NCBI RefSeq assembly: GCF_016100455.1
Contig: NZ_JACFSK010000001.1
Location: 1,674,001-1,738,000 of the forward strand
Length of the DNA stretch: 64,000 nt
Reading direction: 5' to 3'
Source: Bartonella sp. M0283
GTDB lineage: Bacteria > Pseudomonadota > Alphaproteobacteria > Rhizobiales > Rhizobiaceae
Shown here: piece by piece, positions 1-8,870 of the stretch
Layout of the letters: every line of letters starts with the position of its first letter
Numbering within the stretch: position 1 is the first letter of the stretch
The notes under the pieces: generated by a model
Database searches by the model: none
What the model was told of the DNA's origin: nothing
What the model saw: only the letters and a program-made list of their open reading frames with translations
Translations under genes and position numbers: made by a program

Positions 1-22
1 TTTGTAATTGTTGTGAAATAAA

Positions 23-448
23 ATGAATCAAGATGACGTACACGAAATGCGCGAAATGATGATCGCAAAACAAGTCGCGCGAATTATTCCCGAACTAAAA
101 CTGGTCGATCCGGCCGATTTTATCGTTTTTATCCATGATGAACATTTTGCCAATATCAGCGATATCATCGACGCTGCAACAGAACTTCATTTCTATCCGC
201 ATACAGTGCGCTTTGCCAATGGTGGCAATTATCAACTGGATTGGGATACTCCGCCAACGATTACGCTGGACATGGAATTTTCCAATGATGGAGTAACAGC
301 ATATTTCCACATTATTATGTCGCCCGAAGGCTTCGGCATAGAGCTTGATAATGTTGTCTTCGAAAACCCGCAGGATGATGAAGCCGACACGCGACAGTTG
401 ATCGATGCTTTGAACAATGCACGGTTGAAAAAATCTGCAAACAAATAG
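23..448 (+). CDS. Conserved hypothetical protein, 141 aa
   Basis: I do not recognise a named family. The product is an acidic, soluble-looking protein with no signal peptide or membrane segment. The N-terminal 30 residues look helical, the middle (about 60-115) alternates like beta strands, and the tail is lysine-rich. The ATG at 23 has no strong ribosome site, so the start is only probable; the window begins 22 bases upstream and the promoter is not visible. A perfect hairpin with a T-tract follows, so this is probably the last gene of its transcript. Function unknown. Confidence 0.7.
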   Translation: MNQDDVHEMREMMIAKQVARIIPELKLVDPADFIVFIHDEHFANISDIIDAATELHFYPHTVRFANGGNYQLDWDTPPTITLDMEFSNDGVTAYFHIIMSPEGFGIELDNVVFENPQDDEADTRQLIDALNNARLKKSANK

Positions 449-464
449 TTCTAATTTTTTACGT

Positions 465-505
465 GACTAAAAGGTGCCCGTTCATGCCCTTTTAGTCTCT
501 TTTTT
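465..505 (+). terminator. Rho-independent terminator of the first gene
   Basis: A perfect 10-bp inverted repeat (arms 465-474 and 488-497, GACTAAAAGG and its complement, 13-nt loop) is followed by a T-rich run. It starts 17 bases after the stop codon at 448. Confidence 0.85.
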
Positions 506-526
506 CAAAAGACCTATAATATCTAA

Positions 527-540
527 TGACCTATAGGTCA
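527..540. promoter_or_regulatory. 14-bp perfect palindrome, operator-like
   Basis: TGACCTATAGGTCA is its own reverse complement. A related partial copy (GACCTATAAT) lies 16 bases before it at 511-520. The arrangement suits a dimeric DNA-binding regulator, but no gene starts close downstream, so the role is unknown. Confidence 0.35.
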
Positions 541-965
541 CCTTTCCGCCATCCATAATTGCCGATTGCGGGCTGGCTTTTTTATTCCGGATTTTTCGAA
601 TTCCAATTCAATTTTTAATGTCATTCGCTGCCGAATATTTGTGCTGTCTACAAGCTCTTATGAAAAAGCAACCGGCTTCTTTGAAGATTGCTTTTGTTAG
701 ACGGCTAACACAATAAAAATTTTAAAAAGAGAAAAGAGCGTGAAAAAATCCGAGAGTGTTTGTCACATTGGTTCAGAGATTGTTTTCCAACTTGCTCGGA
801 ACCCAATTAAAATGCCAAAAAGTACTTATGGCATTGAAAACCGACGCATTAAAATCGGATTTCAGCCCCGTTTTCTTGTTAAATAAATTTTTGGCTTATT
901 ACTCATGCCAGAATGGTTCACTAATTTGAAATATTAGCTCTCACTCCGCTGATTAATCCCGAGCC

Positions 966-1017
966 GAGCAAAGAAAACTATCGCCTTCTTAATTCTGAAC
1001 GGAGCAAAGAAAACTAT
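966..1017. repeat. Exact 16-bp direct repeat, period 36
   Basis: GAGCAAAGAAAACTAT occurs at 966-981 and again at 1002-1017. Only two copies are present, so this is not a CRISPR array. It could be a paired binding site or a small duplication. Confidence 0.6.
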
Positions 1018-1241
1018 AGTCATCGCCAGACTTGAATATATTCTGTAAAATACCAATAGAATTGGGTGTATCCATATAATTTCTATCATCAATAAAGCAT
1101 TTATTATAATGTTCTATTTCAATATATTTTTTGAATCGTAAATTTCATATAATTTAACTTCATAAAAGTTAAAGTCTATATTTATATTTTTGATTTTTTC
1201 ACAAAAATATAAATTATACGATGTGCGTATTTATTGATATT

Positions 1242-1706
1242 TTATTTTACTTTATTCATATCTCTGACCTGATCGGCAGGTATATAATTGAACTGCTCGA
1301 CCATGAGATCTTTGATAACGGGCTCGGGAAAGCGTTGATTGACGCCATCAATGATTTTTTGTTTCACATCCTCGAATTTTACACGTTCTATTTGTTTCGT
1401 ATCCGAATAGGAACCGAAAAACGCATTGAAGACTTCATCATTCACAAATAGCCCCAAAGGAACAGTCAACTTATTTTTGACTTTTGAATCAACTGTATAG
1501 ACAAGTTGCGCAATAATATATCCATCCACTTTGCCATCGGCCAGTATAGGGACACTCATAACGTCTGTGCGGTCATAGTCGATGGTAGGAGCTGTATCTT
1601 CTGTTGCTGCCACGGCTTTAGGTTGTGACCCTATTTTGATAGCCAGCATCAATGATCCCAAAGCGATAATGCAAACCCATAAGCCAATGGCAACGGTTTT
1701 TATCAT
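1242..1706 (-). CDS. Membrane-anchored protein at the end of the flagellar cluster, 154 aa
   Basis: One N-terminal transmembrane segment (about residues 5-25) is followed by a periplasmic-looking domain of about 125 residues. The layout resembles a FliL-like single-pass protein, but I see no motif that proves this. The ATG overlaps the stop of the upstream FlgN-like gene by 4 bases (ATGA), so the two are translationally coupled and it belongs to the flhA-fliR transcript. That context suggests a flagellar or basal-body role. FliL-like stator accessory protein is the best guess; function not assigned. Confidence 0.7.
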   Translation of the reverse strand: MIKTVAIGLWVCIIALGSLMLAIKIGSQPKAVAATEDTAPTIDYDRTDVMSVPILADGKVDGYIIAQLVYTVDSKVKNKLTVPLGLFVNDEVFNAFFGSYSDTKQIERVKFEDVKQKIIDGVNQRFPEPVIKDLMVEQFNYIPADQVRDMNKVK

Positions 1707-2152
1707 TTGTACTGCCCGCTATTGATCGTGAAAGGGTCATAAGTCCCGTCTGTTTCTTGTTCCCGCGCGGCTTCCTGCATCATTTGCGAAAGTTCCGTCA
1801 CAGCTTCAAGGTGAATTTTCAATAATTCACTGTTCCGCTCGAGTTTCTTTTTCAAGCCGCCCAGCAATGTCTCTACTTTACTTTCCACCACATTATCAAA
1901 ATAACGGGCAACGTCTGCCATGGATTGGTTCAAATCACGCAAACCGCGGGCTTTACGAGCATTAATATCATTATAGTCGGGATTTTGATGCTTTTCGAGT
2001 GCATCTGTTTCATAATCGACAACCTCTTCAAGAGAGTTGACAACGGCTGCAAACCTCGCCAAAGCGACATCCCGCGCGGCGGGATCATCAATGTGCACTT
2101 TCGCCGGAACCACGGCCGGATTCTGTTCACCCGATTGCTCAGCTAAAGACAT
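1703..2152 (-). CDS. FlgN-like flagellar protein, 149 aa
   Basis: A mostly helical protein. After a variable N-terminus (about residues 1-30), residues 35-125 form long amphipathic helices with the spacing typical of FlgN-type export chaperones: an acidic start, a lysine/arginine stretch in the middle, then a leucine-rich helix. FlgN binds hook-associated proteins in the cytoplasm before export. The ATG at 2152 has a strong AAGGAG site, and the gene sits between the rod-binding protein and the membrane-anchored unknown. Family assignment rests on architecture and context, not on a diagnostic motif. Confidence 0.6.
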   Translation of the reverse strand: MSLAEQSGEQNPAVVPAKVHIDDPAARDVALARFAAVVNSLEEVVDYETDALEKHQNPDYNDINARKARGLRDLNQSMADVARYFDNVVESKVETLLGGLKKKLERNSELLKIHLEAVTELSQMMQEAAREQETDGTYDPFTINSGQYK

Positions 2153-2200
2153 TTGAAACTCCTTTGATTGAGCATGTTATCATAAATTGTTATAAAACGT

Positions 2201-2803
2201 TTAAGTATTTTCAGTCATTTGTTTACGCACGAAGTTGATATCGTGACTGTGAACAATATTATCGACTGTTGCTTGTGTATTTTGGTCGGAGCGGGCAAGT
2301 TGACCAAAGGCGGCTCCCATTTCCTGAGTGCCCGCTTCCGGAACTTTGCCTTGCTTGATCTCTTCATCGCGAGCGAGCATTTTTGCAACGCCAATTCCAC
2401 CACGATCAGCTACTTCCTTGGCCATTGATTCAGCCATCATGGATTTCCAATATTCCCCGGCTTGCCCTTTACCAAAAACCGATGGAGTATCTGTCGTAAA
2501 CATATTCTGGATAAAGGATTGCAACATAAAAGCTTCAAACTTCTTATAAGCCTCGGTGTGATCGGCATTTGCCGACTTTTCTTTTATCTTTACCTGATTG
2601 ACATATTGGCCGGATTGAGAGACCGAAGGTGTGTTATCATTGGTTCTTGCCAACTCGGAAAAACCGCCGTCCGCTATTTGCTGATTTGCAGCACGCACAG
2701 CACTTTGCGCGTTACGCAATTTTTCGACCGAAGCTCTATATTCGAGAGGATCAGCCGCTCTTGACACATCAAGTACCAAGTCTGAAGGTGGTTGAATGGC
2801 CAT
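2201..2803 (-). CDS. Rod-binding protein, FlgJ N-terminal domain type (CheL-like), 200 aa
   Basis: Residues about 85-145 match the rod-binding domain found at the N-terminus of FlgJ. A helix containing FMLQSFIQNM is followed by FGKGQAGEYWKSMMAESMAK and a GGIGVAKML turn, equivalent to the conserved GGIGLAD region. There is no C-terminal muramidase domain, as expected in rhizobia, where the rod-capping and peptidoglycan-hydrolase functions sit on separate proteins. The product would act in the periplasm as a rod assembly scaffold, exported by the FlhA/FliR gate. The N-terminus carries no Sec signal, which fits type III export. A 120-bp gap separates it from the FliJ-like gene. Confidence 0.8.
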   Translation of the reverse strand: MAIQPPSDLVLDVSRAADPLEYRASVEKLRNAQSAVRAANQQIADGGFSELARTNDNTPSVSQSGQYVNQVKIKEKSANADHTEAYKKFEAFMLQSFIQNMFTTDTPSVFGKGQAGEYWKSMMAESMAKEVADRGGIGVAKMLARDEEIKQGKVPEAGTQEMGAAFGQLARSDQNTQATVDNIVHSHDINFVRKQMTENT

Positions 2804-2923
2804 TATTTGTCCTCTTATAGCATATGCCCGATAAATCAGGCACCTTGATTGTCGGGAAAGCCGCCCCTTTCTTAAAAATGATCAGGACCGTTTTTCCTCA
2901 TGATCGACTATATTGAACAAAGC

Positions 2924-3319
2924 TTATCCCAAACTGGTGTCTTTGACGATTTTTGCCGCAACATATTCTTCAAGCATTTTGGCCATTTCTTTGCGCTCTT
3001 CTGCCTCTTCGGCAGCTTTACGTTTCTCGTCGATTACATCGCACCGGCGCGACGACTGCAGTAATGTTTTTCTCTGCTGGGCAATGAGATTATCAAGAAT
3101 AGCTTCTTGCCGAGCATTTTTATCGAGGCGTTTGGCAACCATCATCGGATCAAACAAACTGTAGGCAGAGCCATTTTCCATGAGAGAGAACAAATATTTG
3201 TCTTCATCCGACAATGCCGAACGTTGATTCTGTGTCCCCTCGAGTTCGGCTTCATCACGTGCTTTCACCAGTTTTTGTGCTTTTAGCAGTCTTGCATATC
3301 GTTGGCTTGATGTCGGCAT
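2924..3319 (-). CDS. FliJ-like coiled-coil flagellar protein, 131 aa
   Basis: A small, highly charged, almost entirely helical protein with a long coiled coil (about residues 60-125, rich in Lys, Arg, Glu and Ala), similar in size and character to the export-apparatus stalk protein FliJ. The ATG overlaps the stop of fliR by one base (TGATG), so translation is coupled to fliR. FliJ links the FliI ATPase to the FlhA ring; the position right behind flhA-fliR fits. No diagnostic motif is visible, so the name is an inference. Confidence 0.6.
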   Translation of the reverse strand: MPTSSQRYARLLKAQKLVKARDEAELEGTQNQRSALSDEDKYLFSLMENGSAYSLFDPMMVAKRLDKNARQEAILDNLIAQQRKTLLQSSRRCDVIDEKRKAAEEAEERKEMAKMLEEYVAAKIVKDTSLG

Positions 3320-4104
3320 CAGGGCCCCCTATTCAACCACGAAGCATATTCTGCCCCGAAAAATGTTAATATTTCCGGCAATAGATAATAAATAAGTAAA
3401 AGACCACCGAACATAACAAATGGCATAGAAATAAAATAAACCGGAATTGTCGGTGTCAGTTTATTGATCAACCCGACGGCGATATTGACCAATATGGAAT
3501 AGATAATGAACGGCGAAGCAATACGCAATGTTGTCAAAAATGTTTGCGATAATGCATCCTGAAAATCGATTAAAGCCGATTGCGGTTCCGGTGTTAGTGA
3601 AGGCGGGATAATTTGATAGGATGTCATTAACCCGCGAATGACAACCATATGAAGATCGGCCGCGAAAAACAACATCAACGCACCGATTGTGATCATATTG
3701 GCAACCTGTGTTTCGGGCATGGATTCGATCACACTCGTACCCGGTTGTCCGGAATAGCCGATCGACATGCCAATAATATTGGCCATAAATTGCAAAGCCC
3801 ACATATAGGCTTGGGCAATAACGCCGAATGTAGCGCCTATGAGCGATTCACTGATTATGCCGCTCAGCAAAGTTGCCAAAGTCGGATTTTGAGCAATGCT
3901 TGTAAAATTGGAGCCCGAAAGCGGTACCATGATCAATGAAAAGGCGATGGCTAAAAACAATCTGAAATTCATCGGAATACGGGCACTCGATATGCCTGGC
4001 ATCAGCATCAGACAGGACCCTACACGCGCAAAGATCAGCATGGCGACAATCACCAGCTGATCAATGGGCACCAGCTGATCAATGGGCAAAAGTGCAAAGG
4101 ACAT
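3319..4104 (-). CDS. fliR: Flagellar type III export gate protein FliR, 261 aa
   Basis: FliR forms the export gate of the flagellar secretion apparatus in the inner membrane together with FliP and FliQ. The product has six or seven hydrophobic segments and the family layout: an N-terminal helix, a FARVGSCLMLMPGISS-like region near residue 25-40, a central STSY-type loop and a C-terminal YYLLPEILTFF stretch. Length is normal. The ATG at 4104 follows an AAGGAATAGGA site, 12 bases behind flhA. The N-terminus contains an 18-bp tandem duplication that repeats PIDQLV. Confidence 0.93.
   Translation of the reverse strand: MSFALLPIDQLVPIDQLVIVAMLIFARVGSCLMLMPGISSARIPMNFRLFLAIAFSLIMVPLSGSNFTSIAQNPTLATLLSGIISESLIGATFGVIAQAYMWALQFMANIIGMSIGYSGQPGTSVIESMPETQVANMITIGALMLFFAADLHMVVIRGLMTSYQIIPPSLTPEPQSALIDFQDALSQTFLTTLRIASPFIIYSILVNIAVGLINKLTPTIPVYFISMPFVMFGGLLLIYYLLPEILTFFGAEYASWLNRGP
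4053..4088 (-). repeat. 18-bp exact tandem duplication inside fliR
   Basis: Two adjacent identical 18-base units (4053-4070 and 4071-4088) encode a repeated six-residue block at the extreme N-terminus of FliR. The reading frame is kept. It is a recent-looking microduplication. Confidence 0.9.
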
Positions 4105-4116
4105 GTCCTATTCCTT

Positions 4117-6210
4117 TTAATCGGAGATCGTCCCCAAAGTCTTGACTTCGACACCGCGGGCAATTTCCGCGTGCGAAAGAACTGGCAGGGTCGCAAACAA
4201 CCGTTCAATAATCATGCGAACATAAGGACGGGCTTCCGGCGAAGTGATAAGAACAAATCTTTCGCCCTTCTCCATATGTTTGCGAATAGCATTTGTAGCC
4301 TCTGTACCAAATTTTTCAAGCTCTCTCGGATCGATGTCGAATTCGACAATTTCGCCTTTTGAATCCCGTTTCAAGGCCTGATGGAAAACCAGATCCCAAT
4401 GACTGCCGAGACGTAAAACATTCAGGACACCATTATCCGACAGATCGCCGCAAATTTGTTGCGACATACGCATCCGGACATGTTCGACAATGAGTTCGGC
4501 ACGACGGACATGAGGAGCAATTTCAGCAATTGCTTCAAGTATCTGGTCAAGGTTACAAATCGAAACACGTTCAGCCAACAATAATTTCAAAACCGATTGT
4601 AAACCGGAATAAGAAAGATGTGCAGGACAAATCTCTTCAAGGAGTTTGCGGTATTCCGGTCCCAGACGTTCAAGGAGTATGCGCATATCTTTATAAGATA
4701 ATAATTGTGCAAGATTATTCCGTAACACTTCGCTCAAATGGGTGAGCAAGACCGAAAGATTATCAACGGCCATATATCCTTCGCGTGCAAGTTCGGAACG
4801 GAAAGTTTCAGAGGTTGCAAAAGCACGCATTCCGAAAGCCGGTTCACGTACTTCTTCACCGGGAAGGTTCGGTGCCGGTTTTTCGCCAAGCATAACCAGC
4901 ACATCGCCAATGCGCATTTCATAGGAGGCAACCACTGTCCCGTGTAATTTGATCTGATAGGATTTCGGCGGTGTTTTATAGTCGTCGGTCACTTCGATTT
5001 CAGGAATAACAAAGCCGAAATCGGTTGCAAATTTCCGACGCATTTTGGCAACGCGGTTGGCAAGCTCTGTCTGATGAGGCAGAAGACGGGTTGCCAATTG
5101 TTTACCCAAAGTAAGTTCAATTGCCGGTTTTTCAAGAGAGGCTTTGACAGATTGGCTTTCCTCTTTTTCAGCGATTGCATCAGCCTGTGCTTTCAAGGCC
5201 TGTTCTTCTGCAGCCTGACGTTGCAAACGACGCGGTATTGAGAAACCGATTCCGGCAAGAAGTGCTGCAATAGTCAAAAATGGAAAAGCAGGCAAACCCG
5301 GCATCAAGCCCAAAACAGCAAGCAGGACCGAAGCGACAAACAAAGCCTTCGGATAACCACCCAACTGGCCAAAGACAGCTTTTTCTGTTGAACCGCGTGT
5401 TCCTCCCTTGGAAACCAGCAAACCGGCGGCAAGAGAAACAATCAGAGCGGGAATCTGTGTAACCAGGCCATCACCAACCGACAGCTTTGTAAAAACATCG
5501 GCAGCCTGTGAAATATCCATGCCATGACGGGTAACGCCAATGACAATGCCACCAAAAATATTCACTGCCGTAATGATAAGACCGGCAACAGCATCACCAC
5601 GAACGAATTTGGAAGCACCATCCATGGAACCGAAGAAGGAACTTTCTTCCTCCAGCTCGCGACGGCGAACTTGTGCCTGCTTCTCGTCTATCAACCCCGA
5701 AGAAAGATCGGCGTCAATTGCCATCTGTTTACCTGGAATAGCATCCAAAGTGAAACGTGCACCAACTTCAGCAATACGTGTTGCACCTTTGGTGATAACC
5801 AGAAAATTTACAATAATCAGAATTGCGAAAACAACGAGACCGATAACAAAGTCGCCGCCCATCACAAATTGTGAAAAACCGTGAATAACGTGGCCGGCAG
5901 CCGTGTACCCCTCATCACCGTGGGTAAGAATAACACGTGTTGTTGCAATATTGAGAGACAAACGCAGCATGGTTGCAATCAGCAACACAGTCGGAAATGC
6001 CGAAAAATCGAGAGGGCGTTGAATCCATAACGCCACCATCAAAATCAAAACCGAAAAAGCTATCGAAAATGACAGCCCCATATCCAGCACGAATGAAGGA
6101 ACAGGCAAAAACAAAACGGTCAGAATAATGACAATACCGGCAGCGAAACCAATATCACTACCGGAAAATTTACTGCTTTTACCAATCGCGTTTACGGCAC
6201 TTTGCTGCAC
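4117..6210 (-). CDS. flhA: Flagellar export protein FlhA, 697 aa
   Basis: FlhA is the largest gate component of flagellar type III secretion. The N-terminal half has about eight membrane segments. The FHIPEP signature follows [14 protein letters not shown] (around residue 140-170) with [11 protein letters not shown], and the C-terminal half (from about 340) is the cytoplasmic ring domain. I start at the GTG at 6210 rather than the ATG at 6252: an AAGGAG sits six bases before the GTG, and the resulting 697 aa matches the family. It heads the visible minus-strand flagellar cluster; flhB, fliPQ and the filament genes must be elsewhere. Confidence 0.95.
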   Translation of the reverse strand: MQQSAVNAIGKSSKFSGSDIGFAAGIVIILTVLFLPVPSFVLDMGLSFSIAFSVLILMVALWIQRPLDFSAFPTVLLIATMLRLSLNIATTRVILTHGDEGYTAAGHVIHGFSQFVMGGDFVIGLVVFAILIIVNFLVITKGATRIAEVGARFTLDAIPGKQMAIDADLSSGLIDEKQAQVRRRELEEESSFFGSMDGASKFVRGDAVAGLIITAVNIFGGIVIGVTRHGMDISQAADVFTKLSVGDGLVTQIPALIVSLAAGLLVSKGGTRGSTEKAVFGQLGGYPKALFVASVLLAVLGLMPGLPAFPFLTIAALLAGIGFSIPRRLQRQAAEEQALKAQADAIAEKEESQSVKASLEKPAIELTLGKQLATRLLPHQTELANRVAKMRRKFATDFGFVIPEIEVTDDYKTPPKSYQIKLHGTVVASYEMRIGDVLVMLGEKPAPNLPGEEVREPAFGMRAFATSETFRSELAREGYMAVDNLSVLLTHLSEVLRNNLAQLLSYKDMRILLERLGPEYRKLLEEICPAHLSYSGLQSVLKLLLAERVSICNLDQILEAIAEIAPHVRRAELIVEHVRMRMSQQICGDLSDNGVLNVLRLGSHWDLVFHQALKRDSKGEIVEFDIDPRELEKFGTEATNAIRKHMEKGERFVLITSPEARPYVRMIIERLFATLPVLSHAEIARGVEVKTLGTISD

Positions 6211-6561
6211 GTTGATCTCCTTAACGCAAAAAAAGCGTGACAATGTGATCACAATTGTCGTGGCTTTTTACTCTTGCCACAAAAATAGAAAACGAAGCTT
6301 GCGCGAAGGTGGTGGTCAAAAATTTTGTCTTGCTCACGAAATTTTACAAATTAGTAACCAACGAGGCCTAAAAGTGATAGAAAAAAGGCAATTGTCCTAG
6401 ATAAAGTGAAAGGCAGTTCCCCAAAAACTGCCGGAAATATCGGGAAAAACCGAAAAATAAAAAAATTTTTGGGAACTTTATGCAATTGCCCGAATTGTAA
6501 CACATTGTTATATTACGTGTTGTAATGTATCGTGATAGACAGAAATATTCGAGGTGAAGTT
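6211..6561. other. Upstream region of flhA and of the 30-aa gene
   Basis: A divergent intergenic stretch of about 350 bp with no other gene. It holds an imperfect long-range inverted repeat (6416-6427 against 6466-6476) and an AT-rich segment from 6460 to 6540 that probably carries the promoter of the small downstream gene. No clear sigma-70 box for flhA is seen. Confidence 0.5.
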
Positions 6562-6654
6562 ATGGCTGATATGATGAAAATCGCAGTATTCTATTCCATG
6601 ATGATTGTTAGCACGAATGTTGCAATCGCTTTTGCAGTAATGGGTTTGAACTGA
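6562..6654 (+). CDS. Putative 30-aa small membrane protein
   Basis: ATG GCT GAT... gives a 30-residue peptide. A few polar residues (MADMMK) are followed by one hydrophobic segment (about 7-27, ending FAVMGLN). A GAGGTGAAG ribosome site lies five bases upstream, and an AT-rich promoter-like region precedes it. Being only 31 codons long, it escapes usual length cut-offs. The strong ribosome site and clean transmembrane character support it. Function unknown; it lies between flhA and fdhD, facing away from the first and toward the second. Confidence 0.5.
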   Translation: MADMMKIAVFYSMMIVSTNVAIAFAVMGLN

Positions 6655-6752
6655 GATTACAGATTTTTGCGTGCGTGAATGATATGTGCGCTATAGTATT
6701 TCGCATACGGCCAATTCGGGCCGATGCTTGACGAGTTGCGACGGGAGATGGA

Positions 6753-7604
6753 TTAGATGATCCATTCTTTGCCGCAATAAATCTCGAAGTCGTTTTCTCT
6801 CGTGCGACCAATTAAAGTCATATTACATTTTTGACCTATTCGAATGGCCTCGGCAGTTGCTGCCGACACTGCTACCAGCGTAGAAACGCCTAAAACTGCA
6901 GCTTTTTGTACCATTTCAACTGACAAACGGCTGGTTACCACAACAAAACCGGAACTGACATCCTTGCGATTTAAAAATAGATGACCGCAAAGTTTGTCCA
7001 GCGCATTGTGCCGGCCTACATCTTCACGAACTGCAATTATCCCTTTATTTTTTTCATAAAAAGCGGCCGCATGAACTGCTCTTGTCGCATTGTTCAAAAT
7101 CTGTTTTCCGCAAATTTCACGTGCTGCGTTAAAAATTTCATCCCGATCAAAATGGACATCGGTCCGTTTTACCTTGTCGATTTCGCGCATTGCCGCCTCA
7201 ATCGACTCGATGCCGCAAAGACCGCAACCAACAGGACCGGCCATAGAACGACGGCGCTTGCGAAACGCATCACGCCGATCGACTCGTAAAGCGATTTGCA
7301 CATCTATTCCGCGTGATAGAGGAACAATATCGATATTTTCTATCTCATCCGGATCATTAATGAATTCTTCGGTCCGACTGAAGCCATAGGCAAAGTCTCT
7401 AAGATCATCGGGGGACGCCATCAAAACTGCTTGTGTTGTACCATCGTAAGAAAGAGCAATCGGCACTTCTTCGGCAACAGTCTTCTCAATCTGTTGTCTT
7501 TTCCTGTCGTTCGCTGAAACGACTTCCACGTCAACAAGCACTGTATCACTGAATTTTGAATCCATCTGTTCTTCGACAGGACACGTCTTTTTCAAATTAG
7601 TCAT
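6753..7604 (-). CDS. fdhD: Formate dehydrogenase accessory sulfurtransferase FdhD
   Basis: FdhD transfers sulfur from IscS/NifS-type desulfurases to the molybdenum cofactor so that formate dehydrogenase becomes active. The key GCGLCG motif (residues about 126-131, with the two mechanistic cysteines) and the conserved REDVGRHNALDKLCG stretch (about 193-207) are both present. Length 283 aa is typical, though the first 20 residues are variable and a later start is possible. No formate dehydrogenase gene lies in this window, so its client must be encoded elsewhere. Confidence 0.93.
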   Translation of the reverse strand: MTNLKKTCPVEEQMDSKFSDTVLVDVEVVSANDRKRQQIEKTVAEEVPIALSYDGTTQAVLMASPDDLRDFAYGFSRTEEFINDPDEIENIDIVPLSRGIDVQIALRVDRRDAFRKRRRSMAGPVGCGLCGIESIEAAMREIDKVKRTDVHFDRDEIFNAAREICGKQILNNATRAVHAAAFYEKNKGIIAVREDVGRHNALDKLCGHLFLNRKDVSSGFVVVTSRLSVEMVQKAAVLGVSTLVAVSAATAEAIRIGQKCNMTLIGRTRENDFEIYCGKEWII

Positions 7605-7683
7605 TTAACGTCATTCATTTCGAATAGAATTGCTTTCCCGGCCTATAACGCCATTCTGTTCAGCCTTATCGGTCATATTCACC

Positions 7684-7719
7684 TATTACCAAATATTACC
7701 AAAATCATATATTACCAAA
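7684..7719. repeat. Three copies of TATTACCAAA
   Basis: The decamer occurs at 7684-7693, 7694-7703 and 7710-7719, with spacings of 10 and 16 bases. It lies between the start of fdhD (minus strand) and the DUF442 gene (plus strand), so it could be a multi-site operator for either promoter. Confidence 0.6.
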
Positions 7720-7840
7720 ACCAAGGGCCCGCTTTCAATTTTGATGTTTTATAAGTTGGAGTTACGCTTGCCAAGGTTCCTCCAACAGAATATTTTCATG
7801 AACGAGTGACAACGAATATATTTTAGAGAGTGAAATTTTG

Positions 7841-8170
7841 ATGGACTTGACCGAGATTGATGATGGCGTTTTCGTCTGCGGGCAGATTACGGAGGACTTT
7901 GTTGACGAACTAGCCAAAGCCGGCTTCAAGACAATCATTTGTAACCGCCCCGATAACGAACAGCAAAACCAGCCAACTTTTGCCTCTATTGAAAAAGTTG
8001 CCAAGGCTCACGGCCTCACAAGCTATTACATTCCCGTGACACCCCCGAATATAGAACAGAAAAGCATTGCCTCTATGAAAGAAGCTTTAAAGACATGCGA
8101 ATATCCCGTTCTTGCTTATTGTAAATCCGGTCACAGAGCCCAAACACTTTATCACCTTGCAAAGGACTGA
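7841..8170 (+). CDS. DUF442/TIGR01244-type phosphatase-like protein, 109 aa
   Basis: This is a compact protein-tyrosine-phosphatase-fold domain. It starts with the typical I-D-D-G-V-F-V-C-G-Q-I motif, and the catalytic-loop motif CKSGHRA (Cys94, Arg99) lies near the C-terminus. Stand-alone members are about 110 aa, as here; fused versions occur in Blh proteins of the sulfide-oxidation/biofilm BigR operon. A phosphatase or rhodanese-like activity is plausible but unproven. I use the ATG at 7841 rather than the adjoining TTG. It is probably monocistronic. Confidence 0.8.
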   Translation: MDLTEIDDGVFVCGQITEDFVDELAKAGFKTIICNRPDNEQQNQPTFASIEKVAKAHGLTSYYIPVTPPNIEQKSIASMKEALKTCEYPVLAYCKSGHRAQTLYHLAKD

Positions 8171-8336
8171 TGCCCTTTGATCCCGCATCTTTTTTTGCGG
8201 CTTTTCCGACATTTTGGAAATTATCAACCCAATGATAATTGGCGGTAGAATAATGCCCGTAAAAGAATGCACATGACCGACGAAAGTCTTTATCCCGCTA
8301 GTCGGTTGGTCTTAAAGATGTGAGAAAAGCAAAGCA

Positions 8337-8675
8337 TTACGCTTCTTTATTGTGATGTGTATCGCGGTAAAGGCTGAGCCGATGCGCAACATCGCAAAGA
8401 GCACCAATAACGGTCATCACAATACCGGCTGCCAGCAATAAAGTGGAAATATTGACAAGCGAGTCCACCACTTCGACGCGCGTCATTGTTATTGCAAGCG
8501 ATACAGCTCCTGCAGCCGTCAATATAGAAGAAATGTCAAAAAATCTTGCCCATTCGCTATCCGATAGTGACTTCCATAAAGAAAAACCTAAAGAAATATT
8601 GACAATAATAACCAATAACGCTGCATTCATCAGTTGATAAGGTTGCCATTCAATTAAAGTATTTATATTATCCAT
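8337..8675 (-). CDS. Small inner-membrane protein, 112 aa, unknown function
   Basis: Three hydrophobic segments are visible (about residues 14-34, 45-65 and 73-95), followed by a polar, histidine-rich tail. No family is recognised. The gene stands alone between the DUF442 gene (opposite strand) and the FMN reductase (same strand, with a hairpin between). Confidence 0.65.
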   Translation of the reverse strand: MDNINTLIEWQPYQLMNAALLVIIVNISLGFSLWKSLSDSEWARFFDISSILTAAGAVSLAITMTRVEVVDSLVNISTLLLAAGIVMTVIGALCDVAHRLSLYRDTHHNKEA

Positions 8676-8829
8676 TTTTCACTCCCCAATGTCTAATTAA
8701 TATATGGGGATTAAAGCGGGCAATATAAAGACCGATCAAAAAATCACTGATCACATTTCATGAAAAATTGTATTAATTTTGATATTATGTATAAATTAAA
8801 AAATTTTTTATAATATTATAATTAACTGA

Positions 8830-8855
8830 AACTACTATTGATTGAAATAGTAGTT
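8830..8855 (-). terminator. Hairpin downstream of the FMN reductase gene
   Basis: A perfect 10-bp stem (8830-8839 with 8846-8855, 6-nt loop) begins 15 bases past the stop of the minus-strand FMN reductase gene. An extremely AT-rich stretch (8760-8830) follows. It lacks a clean U-run directly at the stem, so termination is likely but not certain. Confidence 0.55.
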
Positions 8856-8870
8856 CCAGTTTTTATTATA

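Larger units (their letters stand above)
449..1241. other. 793-bp gene-poor stretch
   Basis: No convincing coding frame is seen between the first gene and the flagellar tail gene. The stretch holds the terminator at 465-505, a 14-bp perfect palindrome at 527-540 and an exact 16-bp direct repeat (966-981 and 1002-1017). From about 1040 to 1240 it is strongly AT-rich. It could be a degraded gene or a regulatory region; the sequence alone does not say which. Confidence 0.6.

Noticed and set aside
966..1017. Possible CRISPR fragment
   Set aside because: Only two copies of a short repeat, no third copy and no cas genes in the window.
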